This document shows, piece by piece, positions 43,379-56,560 of a DNA stretch of 64,000 nucleotides. The translations under genes were made by a program, and so were the position numbers. The notes below the pieces were generated by a model, which did no database searches, was not told where the DNA came from, and saw only the letters and a list, made by a program, of their open reading frames with translations. The DNA comes from Tubulanus polymorphus (lineage: Eukaryota; Nemertea; Palaeonemertea; Tubulaniformes; Tubulanidae): positions 16,214,001-16,278,000 of the forward strand of contig NC_134025.1 in NCBI RefSeq assembly GCF_964204645.1, given 5' to 3'. Within the stretch, counting starts at the first letter, position 1. The number at the start of each line of letters is the position of its first letter.

Positions 43379-44810
43379 ATATCTCTCAACCATACAAAGG
43401 GTGGTTGTAGCTGGATCCATCCCGAAAATTGCAACTGTGAGATACTACACTACACAGAGATACATAATAAGTACTCCTTAAAACCTGTGACACAACTTGC
43501 TATTTGTACAAAGGATCAAGGTTGCTTCACAAAGAGAGATTATTTACATTCATTTTGTACGATATTTGTTGCATCAGTTGAAATAGCCATGACATTCCAC
43601 TACGTTTTGAGATATATCAAATCATGAGATGGTGATTCAAACTTATTGGTGAACTATTTTGTGAACTAAGTGAATTCCCACATCTGAAGATTCAGGTGTT
43701 CCCTAACAGCTTTTATCAGGTCAAGGATTTCAGGTTTCACTACTTCTGATGATGGCTGTTTTTAATTCCGCTATTCAATTCAGAAATTTTGCTTTTAAAT
43801 CAAATTATCTCATTTCTCATTTGAGAAATTATGTGTGTATAGCTGTATTGTTACTTAATAATAATAATAATAATAATATATTTTCTTATATAGCGCAGAT
43901 CTAAGAAATAATCGCTGCGCTTCACAATACTTACCAAAATTAAAGTCTCACCAATTACAAGCAACAAGAAATCCATGAGGAAAAGAGTCACCAGACAAAA
44001 TTCCACCCTGAAATTCCAAACACGAATCCAGATTCCAGTTTACAAGCATCTAACATGTTTTTTCTCAATTTTCAAAACAAAGAAAAGTCCTATGGGCTTG
44101 AAGTGTGCGTTATATAATAACCCATTAGCACTCAAGCCACCCGAATCCGCCTGGCACGTTTTTCGTATGCTACAAGAAAATGGTTATATTGGGATTCGAA
44201 CCCAATAGCTGATGATAAACTACACACTTAAGTCCCCGAAATACCAAACAGAGATCAACATCCTCCTATTTTAATTTCTGGAGTATTTCGAGTTTGAACA
44301 TGACACATCCGAGCACTCACTTCAAATCCAAGTAAGTTGGGATGAATTTCGGGGGGCCAAAAGGATACGATTTAGTTGGCCCACCTCATCACATCTTACA
44401 TCATATGAAAGCCTTGACTATTTACTACAAAATAACACTGATTTGAGAGAGCTAATGGGATAAGGCAAGAGGACCATTAGGTCCTGAAAGCACACTCAGT
44501 TCAAATATCATAATTTCAAAGAAAATACCCCCCAAGTACGTTAAAGGTTTACCACATATATCTTCCAACTCTACAAGATACCGTAGACTCTGCCTATACC
44601 AGTACATTTGGGACCTTCATCTTTCTACTGAAGTAGGCGGTTACCAGTTTGAAGAACCGCAACAACTGAACAAGTTCTTTTAGAGATTTGATGATTTACG
44701 TTTCTCTCAAATTCCGCAGCACTAACCTCCATTTTGGTTCAGTCATGATGCACTTTTAAAATAAAAACTATGGCCATGACTGTGCGGTAATAGTACGAGG
44801 GCCTAATCAT
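43379..44810. other. Non-coding stretch with SINE-like parts
   Basis: An ATA/AAT microsatellite is at 43857-43880, followed by TTCTTATATAGCGCAGATCT, a sequence I associate with SINE tails in marine animals. A B-box-like GGGATTCGAACCC lies near 44190. No gene was recognised. Confidence 0.5.
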
Positions 44811-45041
44811 CCTCCCCCGGCAAAGATTTGAACCTGATGGCATCGAGATTGCCACGGTACGAAACCCTGCCACACTAGACCGAGTGTGCAGCTGCATGCC
44901 CAGGTTGTCATTGGTGCCGCAAGTTTTCGTGTGGCAAAGCTGTGCATGTACCTGTGCACCCGGTCTGGTGTGGCAGGGGTTCGTGCCGTGGCTGAGTGTA
45001 GCGAAGCCATCAGCTTCGAATCCCTGCCGAGGGAGGATGGG
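44811..45041. repeat. Head-to-head pair of tRNA-like SINE copies
   Basis: Left arm 44811-44885 and right arm 44960-45041 are inverted copies of each other, containing CGGTCTGGTGTGGCAGGGGT and TTCGAATCCCTGCCG-type B boxes. About 75 bases lie between the arms, and the whole could fold into a long hairpin. Confidence 0.75.
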
Positions 45042-46334
45042 GCCTAATATGAACCACTATCTATACTATAAGCGGCTAGGCGTCTTAACTTTGTAATGCG
45101 TAATCTCCGTTCGTGTGGCTTCGATTACCCGTTGAATGGTATGGATTGAAAGAGGATGGTCTGATCTGTGTTTTAGAATCGATTTCGTGCCGATACGATA
45201 AAGTTTAAGTTTACTTTTCGACCATTTAAGTTTGGACAATCCGCGTGACGTCACTACGCGCGATGATCAAAACTAACATTTGAGCATCAGCTGTTGCTCG
45301 GTTTTTGTATAGCCTGCTTGACTACAGAGACGCCGATGACCTCATTCAACTCTCTGCCTACAGGGACGCGGGTGACCTCGCGGGGAATCTAGTAGTAGAG
45401 ATTACTGCGATGTGAGCATCGGCTGTTGCTTGGTTTTCTACAGAGAGGCAGGTGACCTCAATTCGCCTCTGCCTGGGGAATCTAATATGTATTCGAGCTC
45501 ACCACAGCGCCACTTCCTTAAAGATAAGCGTGCCGATCCATTCTTCTAAGAATAACCGAGATTTAAGAGCCTGATTTGTCATTGTTGTCGGATTGAAAGG
45601 TAAGAGCGTCATTCATTGACGGTCACACGATGTAGTTGGGTATTTAGAAGTCATGTTAAAAATCGTTTTCAATTGTTCGGAATGGAAAATGAAACCAATT
45701 CAATACCCATGATCGTGTTACAGTACTCACCCCGGAAAAACAAACCAAAAACATAGTTTACAGCGAAATATTGTAATACTTTTTCTCTTCTTTGATATTT
45801 GTTTCTAATGCCTGACTTATAGTGTAGAATTCATATCCATAAATAAATGTTATATTATTTTTATCCGCACCTTAGTGATTTACTATATTCTGGCAATGGG
45901 GGTATTGATGTAGATGAGTTAGATGGGGAAGAGGGAGGGGAGAAGATTGATAGTATCATAAAACACAGTATTGTAGGATAAAACACACTATTGAAGATCC
46001 AACATGGTTGACAAGTCTAGGTGCAGACAAAAAGGAAAAATGAAGTCAAAATTTTTCGGAATAATGATGACGAATTGAAAGATATTATTGATGAATCTAG
46101 CATTTATACCAGCGGTACAGGATTCCATCCATCAGGAACAATAAGGCAGTTAAATCTTATATTGTACGATTATCGTAACTTTACAAGGTCTTTATATACA
46201 GAATCGTGAGTATGATGTGAGAACTAGGTGTCAGACTAGTTATAGACATGAGAACTCACGAACTAACACCTAGTGACATGTTTGAGAGACACAAATTAAT
46301 TATTGATGAGCACTGACTAGAGCTAATTAATATG
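45042..46334. other. Non-coding stretch
   Basis: Two imperfect neighbouring repeats share GCATCAGCTGTTGCTCGG and GGTGACCTC (45285-45410 and 45415-45485). No gene was recognised. Confidence 0.5.
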
Positions 46335-46929
46335 TACCGTATTTTCAGGCCAATAAGCCGATTTTCTAGCCTCAGATTTTTACCCAAAATATCGTGATCG
46401 GCTTATTGGGCGGATACGATCTGACATAAAAAATCACTTCCTGATCTATGCCAGTCTAATGCTCTCAATGATCGTCAAAATCAAGAAAAGTGGTCGATAT
46501 TTATTTGAGGTCATTATTTACTACCAATTATAATCTATTTTGAACTATTTTATTTTTACTTTGATTGTTCCATCACCGCACAGCGGCAATGGTATACATT
46601 TATATAACGCGCGAGTTCATCGTACTACCACGTGTCAGTTCATACATTAGTATATATGCAAATCAGCAGTGAGCCGCATACTGCATGTATGGCTGTGTGT
46701 ATAGTAATCAGCTGAGTGAGTCTATATATAGCACAGTCAGGCGATGATAGTATACACAGCACTCTCAGTCAGTCAATTAAGACGAACTAATTGACAAATC
46801 AGTGAATTAAAATCTCTGATGAAGGGCCTCGGCTTATTGGGCGAAGCTTTATGAAATCCATGTATTTAAGGCTAAAAAACTGCCCTCGGCTTATTGGCCG
46901 AGTCGGCTTATTGGACGGAAAATACGGTA
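46335..46929. mobile_element. Complete TACCGTA-family TIR element
   Basis: The 595-bp element begins TACCGTATTTTCAGGCCAAT and ends with the inverted form (TTATTGGACGGAAAATACGG). Subterminal copies of CGGCTTATTGG repeat on both sides. There is no coding frame. The nested copy at 34160-34711 is nearly identical inside. The superfamily was not identified. Confidence 0.85.
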
Positions 46930-47104
46930 TACATATTGAGTAGTCTGACATGTTGATTACGATTAAAGCACATATTGATACTATATTCATAAGTTATATC
47001 ACATTATTAATATTATCATTATTATCAAGCACTTCATGTAGTAACAGATATGAAATATTATGAACCCTCGGAATAAAATTGTAGATATATTATTATAAAA
47101 TATG

Positions 47105-49943
47105 TAACTTATATCAGGGTGACAGAAAAAAAGCAGCACCAGCTCCCTAAAGCAGCACCAGCCAAGAAGAAAAGGCTCGACCCTCTCCTGATCGGAAATG
47201 ATAATGATTCTAATCAATCAGATATCGGTGATTATGATGACAAAGATGTTGAAGAAGATTGTGATGATGAAACGGATGAATATGATGAGGCTGATGAGGA
47301 TAACTTGGTTCTTGAAACAACAGATCAAAGAAGGGAAAATGACCGCAACATTTTCGATCAGAAGCCTAATACAGAAACAGGATGAAACTGTCGTTACTTT
47401 TGTAACGAGACTGAGGCGACAGGCCCAGAATTGTGAGTTTGGTTATATCTGCGATTAGCACATCCGCGGTGAAGTCATTGACTGCTGTGTCTCAACGGTG
47501 CCTCGGAGGAGGGCTCTCCAAAGAGGTCAAGGGCAAACCCCCTTAACGTTAAATAAGTTGCTCGAATTAGCCAAGAGTCTAGAAGCAGTGGACCATCATT
47601 CCCGCCAGATGGAAGAGAAAGCAGCTGTTGGCAAAGTCAATCAGATTCATATGCATGGCAACACATCGGAGGTAGGTGAGAAACCTAGACGTGATACCGA
47701 GCAAAGGGTCTAAAACGTAAATGTTTTCGCTGCGGTCGAGAAGGGCCTGAGTCAAAAGATTTAATCTGTCAAGCTAGAGATAAATATGTACCGTAAAAAC
47801 CGGCGTATAAGTCTACGCGGCGTATAAGTCGAGGTCGATTTTTAGACCTACATTTCATGATTTTAACATATATCTGTCGAGGTCGATTTTTAGACCTACA
47901 TTTCATGATTTTAACATATATCTGGCTTATAAGTCGAGTCCCTTCTCTTAGGAGAATAATTACTTGTATCATTATATTGAATAGTTTGTTTTGATAACGA
48001 TGTGCGCCTTCACGCACGCCGCCGCGCGTCAGCCTGATTGCTGCCGTGTGTTAATCAATAGACTGTTACACACACACTCGGGTATAATACACTACCATAC
48101 AGTGAGACAGTAGTGTGAGTCACACGCTATACATAGCCTAATGTACTAAGCGCTGCTATGAGCGCGCATATATAATACATCGTTTTAAATGAAACTGTGT
48201 CAAAATGAAAGAAGTTTTTTTCTTTAAATAACTTTATTTATCATGAATAATTATTCAAACTGTTATAGCAGTGAGAAGATGAACACTGTCTTTTTTGTCT
48301 GGTAGAATCAATATTTCTTGTGACCTGAAAATACTTAGTAGAAAACTGTACTCGGCGTATAGGTCGAGGTCAATAATTTAGTGGTAAAATCAAGGATTAA
48401 AAACTCGACTTATACGCCGGTTTTTACGGTAATCAAATTGGTAGAAGGAAAATAAATGCCAGTTTTGCTGTAGTTGATTTAACTGGTTGTTTTATTGGAC
48501 CAATCGAGGGTCCTACCCCCTAGGAAGCCCCATCGTCATTATTCCGAAAAAGAACGGCTTCTTGGATCTCGTGAACTTTTGCCACCGTTTCATTCCGAAC
48601 CTTGCGACATGTATTGAACCATTACGTAGGTTTAATGCGTCAGGATGAAAAGTTCGTGTGGCGTGACCAACAAGAAGTCTTTCAATGATCTCAAAGACAT
48701 GTAAGTAAAACCGATATTTTAGCCTATTTTCAAAGATGCGCTGACACCAAAATAATTGTGGACGCTAGCCTGGTCAGTTTGGGAGCCATATTGGTTCAAA
48801 TCCAAGATAACACAAAATGCGTAGTAGCTTATGCTAGTCGCAGCCTGACTTGTTGTGAATGCAGATGTTCCCACACTGAAAAAGAGGCTCTCGGAATTGT
48901 GTGGGCGTGTGAACGTTTCCATGCCTACCTTTACGGGACTCAATTTACTATCGCTACAGATCACAAGCCTCTGGTGTTTATGAACCCGGTGAGGTAAAAA
49001 CTGTCTGCCCGTATAGAGCGTTGGGTGTTGCGTTTACAACAATTTGATTTTGCCGTTCGACATATGCTTGGAAAACAGACGACTGCGGACGCGCTGTCCA
49101 GGTTACTGGCTAGATCGAAGCTAGCGAAATGGAAGATAGCAAGACAGAGGACTTTGTGCGTTTTATCGCCCAAGAGACGACACCGTGTGCGTTAAAAATT
49201 CGAGAGAAATTGAGCAAGAATCTGCTGTAGATGAAAACGTTCGAAATTGTGTTTGATCTGGGGATTGGAGAAGCTGCCCCTCGGATTTCAAACCAGTGAG
49301 AAATGAACTGTGCATCGTAGGAAAGTTGCTTTAGCGTGGATGGCGATTTGTCATACCAGAGACTCTGCGTAAACAAGTAGTCCATTTGGCCCACGAGAGA
49401 CACCAAGCCTTGGTCAAAACGAAAGGTTGAGGTCTAAGGTGTGGTGGACATGGCTTGACAGAGACGCTGAATTGCGGTGCCGTTTCTGTCTGAGGTGTCA
49501 ACTTGTGAGCCAGCCATCACACCCGAGCCGTTAAAACGAATTGAATTGCCTACAGCTGCATGACAAGATACTGCTGCTGATTTACTGGGTCTGATGCCTG
49601 GAGGTGAATACGTGCTAGCGGTTGTAGATTGCTTCAGTAGATATTTCGAAGTTGCGATAATGACTGAAATTACATCCGAGAGGGTTATCGAAGAGCTGGA
49701 AAAAATATTTGCCATATTTGGGCTTCCGCTCTGAAAACCGATAACAGTAGACAGTTTGCCTCCAAGGAATTTGAATAGTTCTTGCAAATAAACGGTATTG
49801 AACATCGACTAAGCACTCTGTTGTGGCCACAAGCCATCGGGTAAATTGAAAGGCAAAATCGTTTGATGTTAAAAGCTATGCATATTGCACATGCCGAAAG
49901 GAAAGATTGGAAGCGTGAATTGTATAAGTTCCATTAGCCTACA
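47105..49943 (+). pseudogene. Gypsy-type LTR retrotransposon remnant
   Basis: The gag part has DETVVTFVTRLRRQAQNCEF (near 47378), a segment with LNKLLELAKSLEAVDHHSRQ (near 47540) and a zinc-knuckle-like CFRCGREG (near 47730). After a nested element, only the edges of reverse transcriptase remain: IPKKNG (near 48540) is joined to VNFCHRFIPNLAT (near 48570), so most of the RT is deleted. RNase H follows (VDASLVSLGAILVQ, HTEKEALGIVWACERFHAYL, 48758-48997), then an integrase core piece (GEYVLAVVDCFSRYFEVAIM, near 49605). Stops and frame changes are frequent. No LTRs were identified. The remnant is inactive. Confidence 0.85.
47789..48431. mobile_element. TACCGTA-family element nested in the Gypsy remnant
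   Basis: It begins TACCGTAAAAACCGGCGTAT and ends in the inverted form, TTTTTACGGTA. Subterminal copies of GTATAAGTCGAGGTCGATTT and a 56-bp internal duplication (around 47822-47930) are present. It has no gene. Confidence 0.85.
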
Positions 49944-50131
49944 GGGGCCAGTTGCTCAAAGGTTGGTTAAACTCTTAACCATTGGTTAAATCCCTAACCG
50001 ACGGTTAAACTCTTGACCGTTGGTTAGATTGGGTTGCTAAAAAATTTAACCACTGGTTAAAGTTAAACGAACCATGGGGCTATGTTAAGTTCTTAACCAG
50101 TGGTTAAGAATGGCCAGAGTAGTTTTTTATT
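49944..50131. mobile_element. MITE with GGTTAA-type repeats in the Gypsy integrase
   Basis: GCCTACA lies directly outside both ends (49937-49943 and 50132-50138). The left end reads GGGGCCAGTTGCTCAAAGG, a start I associate with PIF/Harbinger-like MITEs, though the duplication is longer than theirs. Inside, inverted and direct copies of GGTTAA/TTAACC recur about every 20 bases. The break falls in the integrase frame within LAYR. Confidence 0.65.
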
Positions 50132-50138
50132 GCCTACA

Positions 50139-50952
50139 TATTGCTACAACAGAGTTAATCTACAGCGATTCGAGCATGTAACTCAATTTTCGGATGAATG
50201 TCTAAGAGAAAGATTGCGAGAGAAAGATTGCGTTTTGAAAGAGATTTCATAAACTTTATAGCCGAACTTTTACGCAAGGAGCCAAAGATAGAAGTCACGC
50301 TAGAACCTTTCAACCAAGCATTGCAATCTTTTTCTGAAAAATTGGCTTTTAAAATTTTCTTGTCATTATTAATCAAAACAGACTCCATTTTAATGATATG
50401 AGTGACCAATTTCAGAGTGAGTCTGGGCAAATGAAAAAGAGGCTAACCCGTGAAGAAATGATTTAACTGAAATAGCATTGCCTCTAGTGTGTGTGACAAA
50501 AGCACAAATGAATCCTTTAAAGGAACAGATCACAATGGATTCAACACAACATCAACTATCTCAATACTAAATACTAACAATGTACTCAATAATAATAAAA
50601 CCAAACCTAACTACCTAATAAATCTAAACATAAGAATGCGCTATCAAACGCAACTACACTAAACAAACCCGAATTCCATAGCTAGAAATTGAGTCTGAAT
50701 AAGCGCAGCAAAAATGCTGATAAATGCAAAGAAATATTATGAAATTATTACAGGGATGTGATTTCATTTTTATCAAAAATCCAGAACTCACCTCTTATTG
50801 CAACGAAGCTGCAATCAAGTGAGCGCCGTAGGCGCGAAGCCTCGGGAGGGGGGGTCTGGGGCCCTCCCCCCGAATAATTTTGAATTTTCATTGAGAGCGA
50901 TTTTAGAGCATTTCGGATAAAAACGATGTTCCTAATTCTAACCAGGAAATAG
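50139..50952. other. Non-coding stretch with hAT-like debris
   Basis: A GC-rich patch (GCGAAGCCTCGGGAGGGGGG, near 50836) is like the inner part of hAT elements. A 67-codon frame at 50198-50401 is lysine- and phenylalanine-rich, with no recognisable motif. Confidence 0.4.
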
Positions 50953-50957
50953 ACAAG

Positions 50958-51325
50958 TGTCGCACGGAGAGTAGGTGTGACAGAAAGTAGTTCTACTGTC
51001 TGTCACACCTACTCTCCGTGCGACTTCTTCAGTGCGTAATTTCGTTAATAATCGGTTTATCTACCTTTATTACGCATCAATTTGTTCAGTGAGGAATTCG
51101 CATTCAGAAATAAACATTAATTTTCACTAAAGTTGTTTTTGTTTTCATTTATGAGCGATAGTTTACTCAGCATACGCTCGCGTAATGCTGAAAAATCCGC
51201 TCCGCGGACGCTCGGAAACGTTACAGTGACGTCATCACCTGCTCATTATCATATCAAAATACAGTAGGTGGCGCCACGTGACGGGCCATAAAAGCCGTTT
51301 TTCAGCATTACGCGAGCGAACACTG
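50958..51325. mobile_element. Rearranged relative of the foldback element
   Basis: It matches arms of 26393-26899: GTCGCACGGAGAG (50961) and its inverted partner CTCTCCGTGCGAC (51013) lie back to back, and one long arm follows to about 51325 (AATGCTGAAAAATCCGCTCC). Confidence 0.7.
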
Positions 51326-54186
51326 TCTATTAATCGCTGGAGGGTCGTCGATCGTCGTCAAATTCTGACAGCAGCGCAACCATCCAGCACAAAAAAAGAC
51401 TTCTGATTGTCCGGTCTTGAACGCTTTTATGCCTTACCGGTACCAATCGTCAGTCAGCAGAGTACCTCACCCCCCCCCCCCCCCCCCCACTCAATGGATC
51501 TGTGCAAATCCCAGGGGGTCAATATTTATTTTGGTCCCAAAGGCCGGAAATCCGGTTTAAGCCGGAAAAATCACATCCCTGTTATTACTTACAACATATT
51601 ACATTCATTCCAAATTGAGTTTCAGTACAGTCCTACCACGACCGGCAACGCCTATAAAGTGACACCCTGCATTCGCTGGCTGAGGCCTTTATACGACGAA
51701 AGCACGGTGCATAGCGGTCACTGGACAAGCTAACAAATAAATACATAGAATTTCAACTTATAAATGAGAACCGCTCAGGCCAACATAATAATAATAGTAG
51801 AATAGATCTATAATAATAGAGATAAGCTTAACTATACAAACCCTAGGAAATAGCATTCACATGTAACATATTTTTCTCTCCTTATAATCACACCTCACTT
51901 AGCTGATCAATGTACAGCAACCTGCTTCCTGTTTAAATTTTCTTCACACATCATCGGGTGAACCAATCAGCGCATTTGCTGTCTTTACACAGTCGCCCTT
52001 CACCTGGTAGCCAATAGGCATGCTTGAAATCTTCAGCCAGAACCTAAGCACGTCACGTGATTAATGGCCGCCAGGGTAATGTGCAAGGTGACTTTTTCGT
52101 ATATTAGTTTGATTTTGAGCTTGAAAGCTCTCCCATCACGTGGATTTTACAAATAAATGAGATTAGCATAACGGTATGACCTGTAGTTTTCAAAAATTGT
52201 ATGGTTTGTTGGGGTTATCTCGAAGATCTCACATAAAATTCATTGTTTGAAGTGAAAAATCTGCCATTTTTGCTGTCCACCATAGAATCTGTACACCTCC
52301 ATTTTGAGCTATCTCCAGTAAATATACGCTGATTTTGTGAGATATTTGGTTATAGGCTCGTTGGAAGCAGAAAGTCTTCTAGTTTGTATAAAAATTTCTA
52401 ATTCCACGTGACTTTTTTAATTTTCAGATCTCAGATTTTTCTGATTTCTTCTTAACTACTTTCAGTATATGATAATAAAGCAATTCTGAGGGCTTTATAC
52501 TAACAGAGATATAGTAAAACTATATATTTTCTGTTTCAGAACAACTCATTCTATCTAAAAAGCTATACTTTTCAAAAATTTTGTTGTCTGGGGTAAGATG
52601 GGGGACCCCAGAAGGCCCCGCCCAGGGTGCGGTTGTACTAAACAAGCCTGTTCTTTTTACAGTAATTAGCCAAGGAAAAAAAAGAGATCAGAGAGGAACT
52701 GATTATAATTCTCCATTTTATCCAAGCTAGGGCTGTTTTTGATCACTGGGAAAAGTTTTGGGGTCCTTGGGTCATCATGATGGTCAATACCTCAAGGTCA
52801 ACGAAAGGTCAAAAAATCATTTTCCAATCAGTCCTCTCTAGTATCCTCTATTGCTGAGTATCCTCTCATGAGCTGAAATAAAGTATTCCTCGAGGTGTCT
52901 CCGAATATTAAGGGTCTTTGTGACCCCCAAAAATTCCAGGGGGTCCAACTGACAGAAAATCTACAAAAAGTCAGTGAAATTTGAATGACATACTTCACTG
53001 ATGCTACTACGCTACTACGGTATGCGCAGTGTCTAAATGCACTGACATAGGCCTATGTGCTGCATACACAGCTGGTGCTTGTAAGGATATACAAACTGCT
53101 TCAGTGTGTTGCCAAGGCCTCCTCGTGATAACAGATGTAACATGAAGTACAAAGCTCGATGTATATTCCCTCTATAGGGCCATAGCAACACTACCCGTTA
53201 TCTGATGTAACGTGACGCCCATTTCAAAGGTTTGACGACCGTTACTTCCGGTCACGCTTAGCATGGGTAGAGTTACTTCTAGTTAACTTCTAGTGTGTAT
53301 TAAAGCTGATTTCAATTGTGACAAGTCCCTGTGGAAGTGAGCGCTCAGATCTGTCATGTTCATACTCGCAATGCTTAAGAAATTGATATAAGAGGATGTT
53401 GATTTCTGTTCAGTAGTTTGAGTAATTAGGTGTCTAGTTTCTTATAAGCAATTGGGAACAATAGGGAACCTCGACAATAAAGGAATGGGTATTGATAAGG
53501 AAAGCATTTGCACCTGACTAAATATGCATGAAACATTTGAATATTGGTAACACATTAATTTATATAATTCAAGAATATTGCTAGTTGCAACTATCTGCAC
53601 AAAGGTGCTTAGACTACAGAAGCAGTTACTCATAATAGTTACCCATAATGGAAAATAAAAGTTACCTGAGCCATTTTGTTTCTGACAGCTTCCAAAATAC
53701 ATTCCAAGTAAAGTATATGATGTGTAGCGAAAGATCGAGTATGAATAGTAATAGACAGAAAATTTCTCCTGCAAAAATTGCAGCATGACCACTGAAAGAG
53801 TAAGATAAGAGTTAAATTCATTAGTAGGTGTTATCAAATAAACCTGGTTGGTTTCCAATGATTAGTACCTGTCAACATTCTAATTTCTAAATGATGATAA
53901 GAATGATATCATAACTATTTATTAAGTATAGTATGTATACTCTATGCAATAATGGTCATGCCTCATGCTTCTGTCAGACACTCTGAAGATTTGCAAACTT
54001 GGAAATTTTTCCAGTTATTTCTTTACAAAGTGACAAAATACCCTCCATTTGACCCCTATGACTTCTTTTTGACGCAAGTTTCCAGTAAAAACTTATCGCC
54101 TCCTCTAAGACGATATGATGAGACAAGCTTTTCATGACACAACAAGGCTAATCAAGCATGCACCAAAACAGGTTTCCATGACTCGA
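51326..54186. other. Long non-coding stretch
   Basis: A C-run of about 20 bases lies at 51470-51488. I see no gene and no recognised repeat in the rest. Confidence 0.5.
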
Positions 54187-55263
54187 CCCTTACAGTGCAT
54201 CTACACAGCAGTGCGGTGTATAAATAGGTGATGGATTTTGCTAGAACACCTACAGGGGTTTGGCGATGGGCTTGGATTTTATTTCCGGGTTGTTGATAAT
54301 CTCGCGAGAATGGCGCTAAATATGAAATGCGAATAAATTCAAAATATCACGGAAATACCTTGTGTTTATATTGTTTATTTATCCGCTATAAAGTTTCGAT
54401 AAACAATTGGTCGTTAAGAATCATTATTAGACGGTCGTCACGCTTTACTATATAAAATCACAAGGGATGAAACGCCAGGCCTCCGCTGTACTTAAATTTT
54501 CAGCCAGAAAGTTGGGACAGTCACGTGACATTCTGATGACGTCATCGCATTTAAAACTTCAACACGAAAAGTTAACATATTCACAGACCAATATCAATTG
54601 TCAGATTATGATTCATATGAAATAAATAACTTATAAAGAATAAATTATGATGAAATATATAATTCATAGTCAAAAAATGCATTTGAATGTAAGTTATTCT
54701 CAAATATTTTTCGTATCATAGTTTCCATCTTATATGCTTCAGGTTCGCGTTCAGTCAAATAAGAAGCGTTAAGTCACGTGACTGTCCCAACTTTCTGGCT
54801 GGCACAACTCTGAAGGCGTTTCATCCCTTGTTATTTTATATAGTAGCGTGACGACCGTCTGATAATGATCCTTAACGACCAATTGTTTATCGGAACTTTA
54901 TAGCGGATAAATAAACAATATAAACACAAGGTATTTCCGTGATATTTTGAATTTATTCGCAGTTCATATTTAGCGCCATTCTCGCGAGATTATCAACAAC
55001 CCAGAAATAAAATCCAAGCCCATCGCCAAACCCCTGTGAGTACACCGCACTGCAGTGTTTTGATGTAATTAGTAATTATCTCTCTTGAAAAAAGGCAGCA
55101 CCTGTTAAACATAGTGAAATACTGGTAACTAACCATACACCGCACCACCTTGTAGACGCACTATAGTGGTATTACCGTTATTCAACACACTAGGGTGGAA
55201 TTTTTAGAAATTTTCAAATTATCTCCAGCACTATAGGGTATAAATTAGTCAGCACTGAAAGGG
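54187..55263. mobile_element. piggyBac-type MITE split by a foldback element
   Basis: The outer parts match the MITE at 9945-10232: ACCCTTACAGTGCATCTACA and GATGGATTTTGCTAG on the left, GCACTATAGTGGTATTACCG and GTCAGCACTGAAAGGG on the right. The terminal TTAA sites have decayed. Confidence 0.8.
54251..55038. mobile_element. Foldback element with ~280-bp arms
   Basis: The 788-bp insert has inverted arms (54251 to about 54533 and about 54775 to 55038) that are nearly identical, starting ACAGGGGTTTGGCGATGGGC. An 8-bp target duplication with one mismatch flanks it (AGAACACC at 54243-54250, AGTACACC at 55039-55046). CAGGGG ends and 8-bp duplications point to hAT. There is no gene. Confidence 0.88.
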
Positions 55264-56560
55264 ATTATTAACAGCCTGCCTGATCATACATTCATACAAG
55301 AAAAATTGTACATTTTAAATTTGCCGAGCTTCAGAAATTTAAATTGAGTGCAGCCAATGACTATTATTACCTGGCACGGGGTATATACACTACAATTTTT
55401 GTATTCTTAACCCTTTCAGTAAGCACCCCGCCAGCAAAACATATACTCAATATACGCACCCCATTCCCCGAAGGGGGTCACTTAACATTATATTATTAGG
55501 TAAATCGAATCCTATTATATTTGAAGGCTTCTTGGTGGTAGTAAACATCTACCAGGTGGTGAGAGAATTCTTAAAGTATTATGAATTTTGGACAAGTTTT
55601 GAGGTAAAACAAAAGGCAAAATGGCACTGAAATGGAGACTAACAGTCAGTGAAGCGTAAAGATGATATTTAATTCAATGAGGACTTCGTGCCACCAGCTA
55701 TCCCGCTAGATGGCGAGCGTAACAGTGCAACAACCCTGTCAAAATCTAGTTCATTTTCAATGTACTTTCATCTAGATTTTTAGCCTCCCTCATCAGAAAT
55801 TAGGGCAAATCACTCCTCTTGCTAAACTCAGATGATCTTAAGGTTCATATTTAAGGTGGTTTTTACTGATCACCATTCAAAGAATTTGAGAAATTATGGA
55901 TAGACTTTATGCAGCCGTTAGTCAATTGGATGAACTCCCCAGCTCATCCACTCGTTTTACAAGAAATATTTGGGGTGGTCAACTTGATCACGAATCTATC
56001 TGTCAGTCCTTTAATACCCGTGTCCATTCACTTCCATTCGATATGTTTGCTTCCAGATATAGTGGTGCACTCGACCTTGACTCACCGATGCATATATTTT
56101 GTAAAATAAAAATGTGCATACTTTTTATTTTATATTCTCTTTGTTGTGTAATTTTAGTTTACTAGTTTAGTGCTGTGTAATCCCACCACATTTAACACAA
56201 CTGAATTCATACATGTGAGAGGCTCATAAGGAAAAAAGCTGAAAAAACCCGAACTTTGGCCGTTAGAAGCTTTAAGAGTTTTTAGTTCTGCTTAGACTCA
56301 ATTTCCAGGCATCTGAGACAATCAAAATGAATTTAAAGTCATATTCCATTTCTCATTCATGCTTACTATTTATTAAGTTGTATTATAAGTACATGTATTA
56401 CAAGTAGTTATTTCTTAGAGGATTTTCTTTTTCTTGATTTCTCAAGAAAAACAAGGCGTGCCTTTTTGACGGATTTTAAGGAAAGTTCTATCTGTCTTTT
56501 TTTGGTCAATCTCTCGGATTCTTTCAGTTTCAGTTTTTCTTTCTGTCTTTCTTTTTCCTC
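55264..56560. other. Non-coding stretch
   Basis: TTAACCCTTTCAGTAAGCAC at 55409-55428 looks like another piggyBac-type MITE end without a partner. The 89-codon frame at 55896-56165 has no recognisable motif. Confidence 0.5.

Noticed and set aside
51470-51488. The C-run as a structural signal
   Set aside because: A plain homopolymer whose length may be an assembly estimate; a similar tract is at 42153-42172.
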